A DNA stretch of 25,377 bases from Paramecium sonneborni (taxonomy: Eukaryota; Ciliophora; Oligohymenophorea; Peniculida; Parameciidae). Positions within the stretch are counted from its first letter, which is position 1. Every line of letters starts with the position of its first letter. The position numbers and the translations under genes are program-made. The stretch lies in assembly GCA_905182985.1 (NCBI GenBank), contig CAJJDN010000152.1, positions 221,785 through 247,161 of the forward strand. Direction: 5' to 3'. Of this stretch, positions 1-11,801 are shown one piece after another. The notes under the pieces are model-generated. The model made no database searches and had not been told where the DNA came from. It worked only from the letters and a program-made list of their open reading frames with translations.

Positions 1-1907
1 TCTTAAATTGGATATGATGTTTAAACTATTAAGAGAGAAATTGAATAATTAAAAGATATGTATATTATTCTCGATCATACACGTACTGTTATGATGGTTG
101 TTACTGATGGATCATTACCATCTAATGTTGGTGGAGGTTCTAATATTAGAAATATTATCAGAAGAGTCTTTGCTGTCTTAAAAAAAAATAATTGGTGGGA
201 TAAATTAGGAATGGATGGATTATTATAATTATTTTAAGAACATAAAAATGATTTGGCTAAACTCTATGGACCATTTGGAGAATATAAGAGTTTTGATCAA
301 ATCATTAAATAAGAATATGAAAGATGGGCTAAAACTGATGATGATAAGAAGGTTAAATTAGAAAAGTTATTAAAATAAAAGAATAATTAATTAAGTATTG
401 ATGATTGGATCTTTGCTATGAGTACTCATGGTATACCTGCTGATACTATTAGTTAAATCAGTAAATTACCTATCCCTGGTAATTTGTATGCTGAATTAGC
501 AGATAGAGCAGCCAGAATTACTAAAGCACCTGAAGCTATTCTTTACAATACTGTTCATCTACCTGAAACAACCAATTTGTATTATCAAACACCTAAAGAT
601 GGTAAATTCTAAGCTAAAATTGTTACAATCTTTAATAATGTTTAATAATAGAATCTTCCAAACATTGTAATTTTAAACTAATCTGCCTTTTATCCATTTG
701 GTGGTGGTTAAGATTATGATAAAGGTTGGTTAACTATTTCAGGAGAAAGATATTCAGTTATCAATGTCTAAAAAGTAGGAAAGGTTGTATTGCATATATT
801 AGAAAAACCTTTACCAAATGCTGTTGATACATATGTTGGTTAAGAAGTGTAAGCTGAAATTGATTTGGATAGAAGAACAATCTTGAGAAATCATCATACA
901 GCTACTCATATTGTATTTGCAGCATGTAGAAGAGTGCTTGGTCCACATGTTTGGTAAAATGGTGCACATAAAAGCGTAAATAATGCACATCTCGATATAA
1001 CTCATTTTGCACCTTTGACAAAAGAATAAGAGTAAGCAATAGAGAATGAAGTTAATAAGATTATTTTATCTGCAAAACAAATTAATAAAGGATTTATGAA
1101 TAAGGCAGATGCAGAAAAAGAATATGGATTCAGATTATATCAAGGTGGTATTGTACCAGGAAATGAATTAAGAGTAGTAAATATAGATGGAGTAGATGTT
1201 GAAGCTTGTTGTGGTACCCATTGTGATAGCACATCAGAAGTAGGATGGGTGAGAATTTTGAAAACTTAGAAATTGTAAGATGGTGTAGTGAGATTGTATT
1301 ATGTTGCAGGAGTTAAAACTATAGAGGTTCTTAATTCTGAGGGAGAGATGATTAATTAATTAGTAAAGTTATGGTCAATTTCTAAAAATTAATTAGTTGA
1401 AGAGGGCAGTAAGATTTTCTAAGAGAAAAAGCATTTTGAATCTGCATATAATGTATAATATGATATTATAATAATAATAGTAAATTAAGGCAGAGTTAAT
1501 AAAATCATAAATGAAATATGTTATTGATGGTCCAAATTAGAGAACAATGATCAATTCAAATGAACCAAATCCAACTGCTTATTTCAGTGAGATTGGAAAG
1601 TATATCTAATAACTCAAAGACTCAAAGAAAGGGTTGGTGTTTGTTGCAGAAACTTTCATTTATGGTGCTTTTGGAGAATCTAATTTTAATGTAGAAGAAT
1701 TAAGCAAATAAATTGAAGAGGAAGGATCATAATTGAAAGTGAATAAACAGAATAAGATAAGTGTTAAAGATGGAAAGGTATTCAATCATATTTAAATTCT
1801 AGAAAACTATTCAAGTTAATGATGTTTTAACATTCTCCATCTTAGGTAAATTCAATAAAAACAAAGCATCAAAATATCTAAAGGAGCAAGGTTTTGCTTA
1901 ATTTTGA
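1..1907 (+). CDS. Alanyl-tRNA synthetase, 3' part (5' end outside window)
   Basis: Charges tRNA-Ala with alanine and clears mischarged tRNA. Frame 1 is open from the first base with many TAA/TAG codons read as Gln, and ends at TGA 1905-1907. Two introns restore the frame: 1453-1480 (28 nt) and 1778-1802 (25 nt). Visible parts are the end of the catalytic/tRNA-recognition module (DHTRT, then SNVGGG and IRNIIRRVF, residues about 26-60); the editing domain with the zinc/substrate motif HHTATH (bases about 892-909) and its partner CCGTH (about 1208-1222, usually CGGTH); and a short C-terminal domain. The catalytic N-terminus lies left of the window. The SNVGGG/RRVF region looks more like archaeal-type AlaRS than the usual eukaryotic cytosolic form; that is an impression from memory, not an alignment. 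Family assignment is firm, subtype is not. Confidence 0.87.
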
Positions 1908-2006
1908 GATAATATATACAAAAAATAAATATAATCTTACATAATTATCTTCAGATTTAACATCATTTTGAATGTTTGAATCATTAACATTAGATTATTT
2001 ATAAAT

Positions 2007-2671
2007 ATGGATAAATTCTAATTGGATTATCAAAGATCTGGAATTCAAGAATAAATAAAGAAAGGTATTTCTAAGTCTATTTAGATTGAGTAATAATTGT
2101 GTAAAAATATTCTTTCCTTCAATTAAAGATGAAAATGCTAAATAAATTTCAACTTTATTCTCAAAGAAATTTGTTAGAATAGCATATTTCTAATAAATGA
2201 TTAGGTTTCTAAAATTGATTCTTTGATTAAGTAAGTTAAACTTGAATAAATAGTGTTTGTTAGTATAAATATATTTTATGAATAGACATGACAACTCAGA
2301 TAGATTAAAGACCTTTTAAATCAAACAAAATTAATATACAATCGATTATTTAATAGAAAGTGAATGATTGTTTAAGATACATTAGAAAATAAATACCTGA
2401 ATAGGTTTGGACATAAATAGAAATAGAAATAGAGTACTTTAAATAGATGATTTGATAAGATCTTATTAAACAATCATTAAGAAAAGAGAGATTTAGATTA
2501 ATGTAAGAATAAGATATTTGTAAAGTATAAAAAAAATATGTTGATATTAAAAATATATATATATTATTTTTTTTGTTGTCTTTTAAAACGAATTCATTTG
2601 TTTAATGCTGGTAATTGGATTTTCTGCTTTTTGCTATAATCTGTTTTTTCAGCTGTATTGAGATCAAGTGA
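2007..2671 (+). CDS. Small four-intron protein, possibly Qa-SNARE N-terminal-like
   Basis: A model starting at ATG 2007 and removing four introns, 2101-2128 (28), 2205-2231 (27), 2360-2385 (26) and 2434-2459 (26), gives one continuous frame of 185 residues ending at TGA 2669-2671. The second half of the product, from about IKQNQY through YLNRFGHKQKQ to KKYVDIK, is Lys/Gln-rich and predicted helical. It resembles the Hc-helix and linker region of syntaxin-7/12-type Qa-SNAREs, which act in endosomal membrane fusion. No SNARE motif or tail anchor follows. Instead the frame runs through a hydrophobic AT-rich stretch and overlaps the 3' end of the convergent gene by 78 bases, so the true end may be near 2545 and the gene may be truncated. 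The intron model is my own reading, and the family call is tentative. Confidence 0.35.
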
Positions 2672-3645
2672 CATGATTTTCAATGCCATAGATTTTTCAT
2701 AATTATCCTAAACTTAACCTGGATTAGGACGAGTCAATAAATGATTTAAGCTTAAATAGTTATTAATGGTTACGTGCTTTTAGACCATTTTTCTTGATAT
2801 GTAGTTGTCCAATGTTAAGATGTAGCTAAATCAGATTATCTCATCTAAATAATATATTAAGAGTAATACTTTGAGTTCATAATCAGTTTGATTTAATCGA
2901 TTAATGAAGGATTATTCATATTTGTATTTAAGATCTCTATTTTATACAGTGATTTTAATGAATCCAAAATCAATATTTAAATTATGTCCTAATCTAGTTA
3001 GATCATGTATGGCTTTAATTAATGAATTGTGTATAGATTGTACAACATCTTTGCCTAAATAACTGATATATAAATGATGATTATGATTACCAAGATGCAG
3101 CAATAGGTCCAGCATTGCAGAAGTTCATTCCAAAGCCTTTTTAATAAATGGAATGTTAACTGAGAGGTTTAGTAATTTCCTCTTTTCCAGGATAACGAGC
3201 CAAGAAATATTGAAAAGAATTGTCAGGAACGAAACATGGTCTTGATTGTATGAAAATATAGAAATATACCTAATTTAATGTATATGTTTTCTTTCTGCTC
3301 TTTGAATTCCTAAATCTTGAGTCATATTAAATCCTGAGTGTTAGAGTGGTTTAACATAATCTGAATTAACTTCCATAGTAAATGCTCCTAATTCTTTCAT
3401 ATTGACACCCTTATAATAATGTAGTAGTAGTAATATTACATTTCCGTTAACCATTTTCTCTTTGATATACTCTGCAGTAGCCTTGACTACAATGTGAAAT
3501 TAAGCCTTGGCTTCAAGAGGTTTATATGAGGCAATTGTTCTTGGTTAAGATTCTTGGTGTTTGCCTGGATAGTTTTGACTATGTCCAAGTATCCTTTGAT
3601 TGTAATAACTCATAAATACCAATTGTATATGTCATCAAGGTTCAT
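2594..3645 (-). CDS. CCDC81-like protein with two HU-type domains
   Basis: The minus strand starts at ATG 3645-3643 and ends at TGA 2596-2594. Introns at 3594-3619, 3241-3269, 3063-3090, 2845-2869 and 2751-2773 (26, 29, 28, 25, 23 nt) leave exactly 307 codons, 306 aa. The order of motifs matches the paired prokaryotic-HU-like domains of CCDC81. A helical segment leads into GVNMKELGAFTMEV (the 'GLGTF' strand) and then RPCFVP (the 'RPVF' site). A second helix-rich domain (VVQSIHNSLIKAIHDL) leads into IDFGFIKITV and a KYKYEQSFI end. The C-terminal ~90 residues are Lys/Gln/Ser-rich and unstructured. CCDC81 proteins are linked to centrosomes and cilia, so a basal-body or ciliary role is plausible in a ciliate but inferred. 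Only 34 bases separate it from the PP2A gene upstream on the same strand. Confidence 0.6.
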
Positions 3646-3679
3646 GAAACTGATTTTATTTTTAATATAATATTAATAA

Positions 3680-4778
<1,099 letters not shown>

Positions 4779-4897
4779 TTTAATTTAATTTTTGAATCAA
4801 CTGGAGAATATTTAAGTATTTTCAATTAATTATAAAAGAAATTTTATATTAATATTCAGAATTACACAGAGTTATTTATTTTTTTATATATAATTAG

Positions 4898-7800
4898 ATG
4901 GCAAGGTTTAATGTAATTCATATTCATAAATATATAGAAATGGAAATAGTTTGTACCATAACCATAAGAATAATAACCAAGTGAAGAAGCAAAACCAACT
5001 CCTAATAAGAGAGGAATGAAATGCTCTGATACATAAGCATTTTAGGTGTCTACTCATGATAATAATTATAAAGATGCAATTGACATAGAAATAAGTGAAG
5101 ATTTAATTGCTACATTACCATTTTATTTAGAGATAAGTGTTAAAGATTAGCCAATAAAATTTATTATATAAGTGACTTAAGCAAATGTTGTAAAGACTCA
5201 AAGTTAGCGGATTAGTGTATTAAAAACAATTACTGATTTATATAAAGTAGATTATGATGTAAATATGCGATTTTAAGCATATTTTAGATTTGTTAACGAA
5301 TAAGAAAAGACTTATCAATTATCATTTGTAGAAATATTAGTAAAAGAACATTTTCTTTCAAGAAGAGATATGGTGTAAATAAATTAAAAGTTATTGAAAA
5401 CAACATGCTACACAAAGAAGAATGTTATAATTTAATATGCTGGAGATTTTCTTAAAGCTTCAATCTAAATATCTTAATTGATGATGAGGGACATTAATAG
5501 TTAGGAATATGCATACACAGGAATAATAACAGAAGAAACCAATATTGTATATAGAAGTTTAGAATCAAAGATGGCTATCTTGATTGAATTATCATAAGAG
5601 ACTTTTAAAGATGATGCTATAGGTGAGATAACATTGGAGAGCATACAAAAATTCTTAAAAGTATACTATCTAAGAAATCAATCATTGATGACAAATCATA
5701 AATTAGAAATAATTTTATATGCAAGAATATATTTCCCTGAAATTAAGACATTAAATGAGTTGTATAATTAATTGACAAACAAAATCTATTAAGATTAAAC
5801 ATTTCCTCCTCATGCATAATTAGATCATTTTGGAAATGTTTGTATAGATATATACAAGAAGGTACCTGAAAGAAAGGCTTTGCGTTAATTTGATTAATTA
5901 GCATAGACTGTAATTTAAACAATTTAAGAATTGACTGCATGGATCAATGTTAAAACAATAACTAATTATCATTCTCTTTTTGTGAAGGATTACTTAAAGA
6001 AGAAACCTGATTTTAAATGTGTTCAATCAGTTAGAGGAGAATTGAGCAGTTCTAAGTATTGTAATCTTTTAGAAGCAATTACATTAGTTACATAAAATTT
6101 TAGATTAGATCATACTACAAGATCTTTAAAAAACTCAGGTCATTTCTTATTAATATTGTCTCCTGGAAATGGATATTACTTTGGAGATTTGAAAACATAT
6201 AAAATTGCTAAGAAGAATGCACTCAATAATAATATTGTTTGTATGCTAAATTGTTTTGGTCGTATTCCAAATATTACAGGACCAATATTCTATTTGAGAG
6301 AACCAAATCTACCTGAAGAAAGTAATCCAACTTCACATTTAAGTCAATTATAATAGTAATATTTTAAATAGACGACAACGTATCTTTTTTAAGATAAATA
6401 TTAATATAAGTATTAAGATAGGAATTCAAAAATAAATGGAAATGAAGAAGTTTAATCATGTTTAAGACATGCTTATTGGATTTAAATTATTAAATACAAT
6501 GATGAATTTCTCAGATCTTTTTTTATGTTATATGATAGATAAAATTAAAATGATTTACTTCCATTTTGTTTTAAAAAGTAGAAATTTATTTCATATTCTT
6601 AAATGGATTTTACATTATTAAGTTATTAAGAATAGAAAGAGAAAGTATATTAGATGGAAGATGTTTAAAAATATGATGAGATAATAAAAAGTTGTATCAA
6701 AGATCCAAAGTAAGCAGATCATTAATTGAAATAATTATAAATGGGTTCAATGCTAATAGAGGAAACTCCAAATCCTTATAATCCAACAGTAGATTCTGGA
6801 TAGTAAGTTAATATATTTGCAACACTTGTTTATGAGAAGAAACCTGAATAATAAGAATAGCCATAAACATAGAAAATACCAGCAAAGAACAACTAAAGAA
6901 AGAAAATCAAATCACACAATAGAATAAAATGGAAATTATATCAATGGGGTTGGAAATCACATTAATTTATATTTTAAATGAAAGAAACTTATCATAAATT
7001 GTTTCATAAATATTTGTTGAATCATTTAAAAGACCAAGAATTGAATTTATTTTTAATGGAATAGAATTGGAAGAATATTTGTTTTGTTCCATTATGTCCA
7101 TTAAAGTCAGTGATGGTATATGAAGAGTAGAAAATGTTTAAACAAAGTGGAGAACGTCAAGTAGTAGATGGTATTAGTATCAAAGAATTTGAGGATTAAG
7201 TTATGGGAATTCTATTATCTGAAAATTATTAATATGTATAACCAGGAGAATAAACGGAAGATGAATATGGAAGTAAATTATAATGTTACAAGAATTAATA
7301 GAATTAATAAAATCAATAAAATTAATAGAAGCATTATCCTGCTAAATTTATTAAAGGAGGACATATTATCACATTGAATTATGAATAATAGAATTACACC
7401 ATTGAAGAATATAATAAAAACAATTTGAAAGCAACTACAAAGATGCATAGATACATTTAGCTTTAAAATGATTCTGCTATTATTCCCTAACTCTATAGAT
7501 ATAATCTTCATGGTAACTATTCCATTACTTGTAGAGAAATTCTTTTCTAGGAAGGGATAGATACACATATAAAAGGATTAATCCGTATTTTTAGTGATTT
7601 AGAACAGACTTCTAAATATACTGAAGAATATATTAAAAATATGAGGCCCAAGAAGATTGGACTTGCTTATATTCCAAATGAATCCTTATAATAAGATAAG
7701 AAACTTCGATAATAGTAATATGATAAATGGAGAGACAATTTTAATAAATTCATGGAAAAATTAAAATCACAACTCAAATGTTTTAATACAGAAGCTATTC

Positions 7801-8423
7801 GAATTCAACATGTTTCCTCTTATAAAAACATGAAAAAAGATTTATCTCATTAACTCAATTTAAATTATAGTACTAGCTTACCTGAATATAAATCATAATT
7901 GCATAATGAAAAATATGAACAATTATGTATTACTGCTTAAGCTAATTATTGTCCAAAATGTATTTACAATATCAATTTGTCTTGGATTTCAAGCACTGCC
8001 TTACCCATCATTAAGGTAATTGAAATTATGGAAATTTGTTCTAATGGTTTTAAATAAGTTTAAATACCAGGAAATATTGATAGTATTTTCTAAATGCATC
8101 TTCCATTTGAATGTATCTCTAAATTCAAAGTCTTATCACAAGAAAAAATGAAATCTATCAAAAAACAACTTAGATATTCACCATTTGATTGTTTTTATGA
8201 TAGATTCGATAATAATTACCATTTACTTGTTCACAGCAAAGGCTTATTTTTTTTGAAGTTTGATTTTAATGTAATAATATCTTAATTATAATAGGAACTA
8301 GAAATTTTGTTTAAAGAGAATCTATTATATAGTGAAGAGACTACAAATCAAAGAACTATCTAATCCATTTTTAATAAAATAAAATTGTTAATTAATGAAG
8401 AAAATGATAAAATAAAATTGTGA
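4898..8423 (+). CDS. Iml1/DEPDC5 homologue, GATOR1 subunit
   Basis: GATOR1 (Iml1/DEPDC5, Npr2, Npr3) acts as a GAP for Rag GTPases and switches off TORC1 on amino-acid shortage. ATG at 4898; one 25-nt intron at 4913-4937 right after codon 5; then an open frame to TGA 8421-8423, 1166 aa. Residues from about 130 to 470 follow the Iml1 N-terminal region closely: FVEILVKEHFLSRRDMW, CYTKKNVIIQYAG, GIITEETNIVYRS, LDHFGNVCIDIYK, LLEAITLVTQNF, LILSPGNGYYFGDL, CMLNCFGRIPNI and the FYLRE end. The rest is less conserved. A low-complexity Asn-Gln-Gln run lies near residue 790 (bases about 7290-7335). A C-terminal domain (SLPEYKSQLHNEKYEQLCI and on) resembles the terminal part of DEPDC5. It is shorter than human (about 1600 aa), and I could not recognise a DEP domain. 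Divergent upstream neighbour PP2A lies about 120 bases away. Confidence 0.85.
7290..7335 (+). repeat. Asn-Gln low-complexity repeat inside the Iml1 homologue
   Basis: Short tandem AT-rich units (aattaataaaat-like) encode repeated Asn-Gln-Gln when TAA and TAG are read as Gln. This is replication-slippage DNA inside a coding region, probably a flexible linker between the conserved N-terminal part and the C-terminal domain. It also creates a spurious open frame on the opposite strand. Confidence 0.7.
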
Positions 8424-8543
8424 TTTTTTAGTATTGCAATTTATTGCCTTAGATTTTAAAAATTTATATTTATAATACGTATTATCAACTAAATACACAA
8501 TAAGAGTTTTGTTTTAATGTTGTATTAATTACTATATATATAA

Positions 8544-10277
8544 ATGGATCAATTTACAATACCAAATGGTTTTAAATTAGAACCGTATCCTCCCAAATAA
8601 GGAGGAAATGGAGAAATATTTACGTGTAGTAAAGATGGCAAATTATATGCGATGAAAGTCTTTAGGAAAAATATTGAACAATATTTACATGAAGTTAATA
8701 TATGCACAACTTTGAAAAGTCATGTCAACATTATTAAGCTAATTGATAATTTTCAATGGGAAGGTAATAGAGTAATAATCTTGGAATATTGTTCAAAAGA
8801 TCTTAAGACATATTTAAATGAAAATCAATAATTATCAGAATTGGATAGGATGAACATCTTTACATAAATTGTTAGTGCATTTAAATCTATAATTGAAGAT
8901 TTGAATAGTGTAGAGATGCATTTTTCACATAGAGATATAAAACCTGAAAATTTAATGTTTGGAGATGATAATTTAATTAAGATTATAGATTTTGGTGAAA
9001 GTAGAATATCTGATAATGATAATTAAATCCCCACATTGAAGAATTAAGTGTGTGGTACTCCAGGATATATGGATCCATTAATGGAATATGGAGGTGAAGG
9101 GTTTTAAGAGAAATCTGATTTATGGTCATTGGGAGCCACCTTATTTTATATATTAAAAAACTAAAGATTAGAAATAAATAGTAAAGAGATCAATTTGAAA
9201 GCTTTTAAAGTTACAGCTAATAAAAGAAAGGAAACTAAATTAGAACTGGTATAATCAATGATTAATGAATAATTGATTCAACTGCCATTTTCAGATTAAT
9301 GTAAACAGCTTTTAGATAAATTATTGAAGGTAGATCAAAATCAAAGATATGGATGGAATCAACTTTTTGAAAATGAATTAATTAAGTAATTATTAGAATA
9401 AATACACCACCTCGGACAATATTAATAGAAAGTGGATAGAAAGAAACCCAAACCCATAAAATTGTCATATCAAATGAATAAAGACTTTTTATCGATGAAT
9501 TTCAAGTAGTAAGCAGGTCCAATATTGACTGAAACATTATATGTTATTATAAGTAAAGGAAAATAGTGTGCCTCAACAGCTATAGAAATGTTTAAGTACT
9601 TTAATCAAATGAAATTTGTAAATGAGGATTTTATGAATAATTGGTAAAACTTTGAAAAATGTAATTATTTGTTACATTTGAGATCTCTCATTGTTCTGAA
9701 TAATTACAATTAAATATTTACCTTAAAAACTCACAAGTCAGGTCAAGAGACTATATAATAATAGTTATTTGAGGATTTGACCAATGGAAATTTATAGAAT
9801 CAATAGATATATGAGAGAATTCAGTTATAAGTTTATTATCTATTTGAAGATGTAAGAAAGAGTTTACAAGGGAGTGGTTTAGAAACAAGGATATTGAATC
9901 TAACTAAGTCATAATCAAAAGAAGTGAGCGAATATAATTAAACATTGGAATTTACAGAAGAAGAGAGAGAGTATTTTTAATATAAAAAGGACGATAAAAA
10001 CAATATTAAAAATCGTCCTGACTATTATGATAAACCTTATTTTTATGAGATCTTCAAATCATATCTTTTGAAATGCATAAAAGTCTTAATAGATAATTAC
10101 GATTAAGAAGGAATTAAGATTTTAAGTGACATGATTGTTTCCTATAACCTAGAAGAATTCTATAATAAATGCACATAATGCAAAATTTAGAATTACCTAT
10201 ATAACTAGAATGATCAGAACCAGGAAGTTTTTTATGCTAAATTGAAAGCCATTTATAATTCATTTATTGAGAAGTGA
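8544..10277 (+). CDS. Protein kinase with long unclassified C-terminal region
   Basis: An intronless frame of 577 aa from ATG 8544 to TGA 10275-10277. Residues about 10-290 form a protein kinase domain: glycine-rich loop GGNGEIF (20-26), AMK with the ATP-binding Lys at about 38, a Glu at about 50 in helix C, SHRDIKPENL (catalytic HRD 129-131), IDFG (149-151) and SDLWSLG (191-197). The activation segment ends CGTPGYMDP, where the usual A-P-E is replaced by M-D-P. The catalytic residues are present, so activity is expected. The glycine loop is reduced (GGNGEIF rather than GxGxxG), in keeping with the large lineage-specific kinase set of Paramecium. Residues 290-577 are helical, Gln/Asn/Lys-rich and match nothing I recognise. 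I cannot assign substrate or subfamily. Confidence 0.88.
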
Positions 10278-10283
10278 ATATTT

Positions 10284-11012
10284 TCAGCAGCATTGCTTCT
10301 TCTTCTTCGATAAATCAGGTTGTGTTTCTTTCTTTAATACATAGACATCATTGATTCCTAATTGATTCTAACTGATGGGTTTTTAAGTTGATACAATTTT
10401 ATAAATTTCTAAATTTAAGATGATAGCATATTACCTGTAACCATTTAATTAAATGCTAGATCCACATTGGTATTATTAAGTGCTGATGTCTCTATGTATC
10501 CAACCTTATTCTATTCACAGAATTAAGAGACTTCATCTGTTCTCACAATCTTTATTATTTATATTTAAATACTCTTTATTCTGCCAAATCTATTTTATTA
10601 CCTACCAACGTAATCACAATATCAGGATCACCATATTATTTTATTTCGCTCATCCATCTTAGTGTTGATTCATATGTTCCCTATTTTGTTACATCATAGC
10701 AAACAAATACACCCTTTGCTCCTCTATAATAAGCACTTGTTATTGCGCGAAATCTTATAATAAATTCAATAACTCTTACTTTTCTTATCCTGCTGTATCC
10801 CATATTTAACACTTTATTAAATTCCCCTCTTATCTAACGGTTCGATTTATAAACTCTACTCCTATTGTTGGTCTTGTATCATATTAAAAGTCCTTATTTT
10901 ATAATCTATTGAATAAGTTAGTCTTCCCAACTCCTGAATCACCTAATCATTGTATTCCAAATATACCAATCAAAATTATTTTGAACAAATAACTGAATTC
11001 ATCGTCCATCAT
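10284..11012 (-). CDS. Rab11-like small GTPase
   Basis: Membrane-traffic GTPase. The minus strand starts at one of two consecutive ATGs (11012-11010 or 11009-11007) and ends at TGA 10286-10284. Introns 10943-10966, 10754-10779, 10550-10572 and 10409-10434 (24, 26, 23, 26 nt) leave 210 codons, so 209 aa, a normal Rab length. All G-boxes are present: GDSGVGKT (P-loop), effector region PTIGVEF, WDTAGQE, GNKIDL and ETSA. AITSAYYRGAKG after switch II is characteristic of the Rab11/RabA group, which acts on recycling endosomes and, in ciliates, at the contractile vacuole or phagocytic recycling pathways. The C-terminus is a Lys run followed by QCC, the double-geranylgeranylation signal. Its stop is 6 bases from the kinase stop, so the two 3' UTRs must overlap. 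Confidence 0.94.
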
Positions 11013-11063
11013 ATTTAATTTATTATTATATTTTTATAATTAGATATTCCATATATAAATAAT

Positions 11064-11770
11064 TCACTATTTCTTATTACTAAGTTTCTAGTTATTATAA
11101 TTTTATTAAACTTCCTTTGCCTTCTATATCCAACCCTTATTCCATCTTTTGTACTCTGTTTCTCCTGTTGTATTATTGTATTTAATTAACTCCTCAACAA
11201 TGACTTATGATTGTACTTTCCTCTTTTAAATAGATTTTCCTAGTATTTTTATAACTTCTTTGGATGAATAACATTCGCCAATTTCTATAAACTATTGAAA
11301 ATTAATCATCAACTTTTTATATCATCAGTTTTATTAAATGGTATTTTCTCTCTTTTCACCTCTTTATTCTATATCTGATTTACGAAAATAGCAATTAATC
11401 TATTTTCTTTATAGTTTCATTCTATTTTTCTCCTTTTTATTTCATTTTAAGAACTATTACCTATAATAAATATCCAGTTCATATATCTCCAATTACTTAT
11501 TCTAGAATTATATTAAAAAATTCTAATAAAAGCAAACCTAAAACTAAGCTTTATTATGCTCAAATATATACTTAACCATCTTTTAAATATTCTATAAACA
11601 CTCCTAATACTTATATTCAATTTCTTAATGTTAATCTTACAATTAGATCAATAATACTTTTTTTATTGTTTTGTTTTTAGAAAGAGCTAAATGAATTTCA
11701 GAAAACTCTTTCTCCTTTTGTAATTTATTCTTTTTAAGTTAGTTCAAGTAATTATTCAAAATTAGTATTC
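11064..11770 (-). pseudogene. Broken coding-like region, function unknown
   Basis: On the minus strand three coding-like blocks can be read in order but not in one frame. Block one (about 11770-11470) is rich in Lys/Gln/Leu helices (QKEKEFSEIHLALSKNK). Block two (about 11440-11315) contains RLIAIFVNQIQNKEVKREK. Block three (about 11315-11064) contains FIEIGECYSSKEVIKILG and EYKRWNKGWIQKAKEV, and ends in TGA 11066-11064. Shifts of one base are needed near 11313-11318, inside a run of five A/T, and near 11430-11460; no GT...AG intron of normal length fixes either. The 5' end is lost just before the large inverted repeat begins at 11802. I recognise no family. It is most likely a decaying gene cut at the repeat junction; sequencing errors or unusual introns are alternatives. 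Confidence 0.4.
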
Positions 11771-11801
11771 AATAATTAAACAAATCTAAACAAATAACAA
11801 C

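Noticed and set aside
811..1005. Minus-strand open frame of 64 codons
   Set aside because: It lies wholly inside the alanyl-tRNA synthetase editing domain on the other strand and has no homology or start context; a shadow.
7278..7568. Minus-strand open frame of 96 codons with a Leu/Ile repeat
   Set aside because: Its repeat is the reverse reading of the Asn-Gln low-complexity DNA of the Iml1 homologue.
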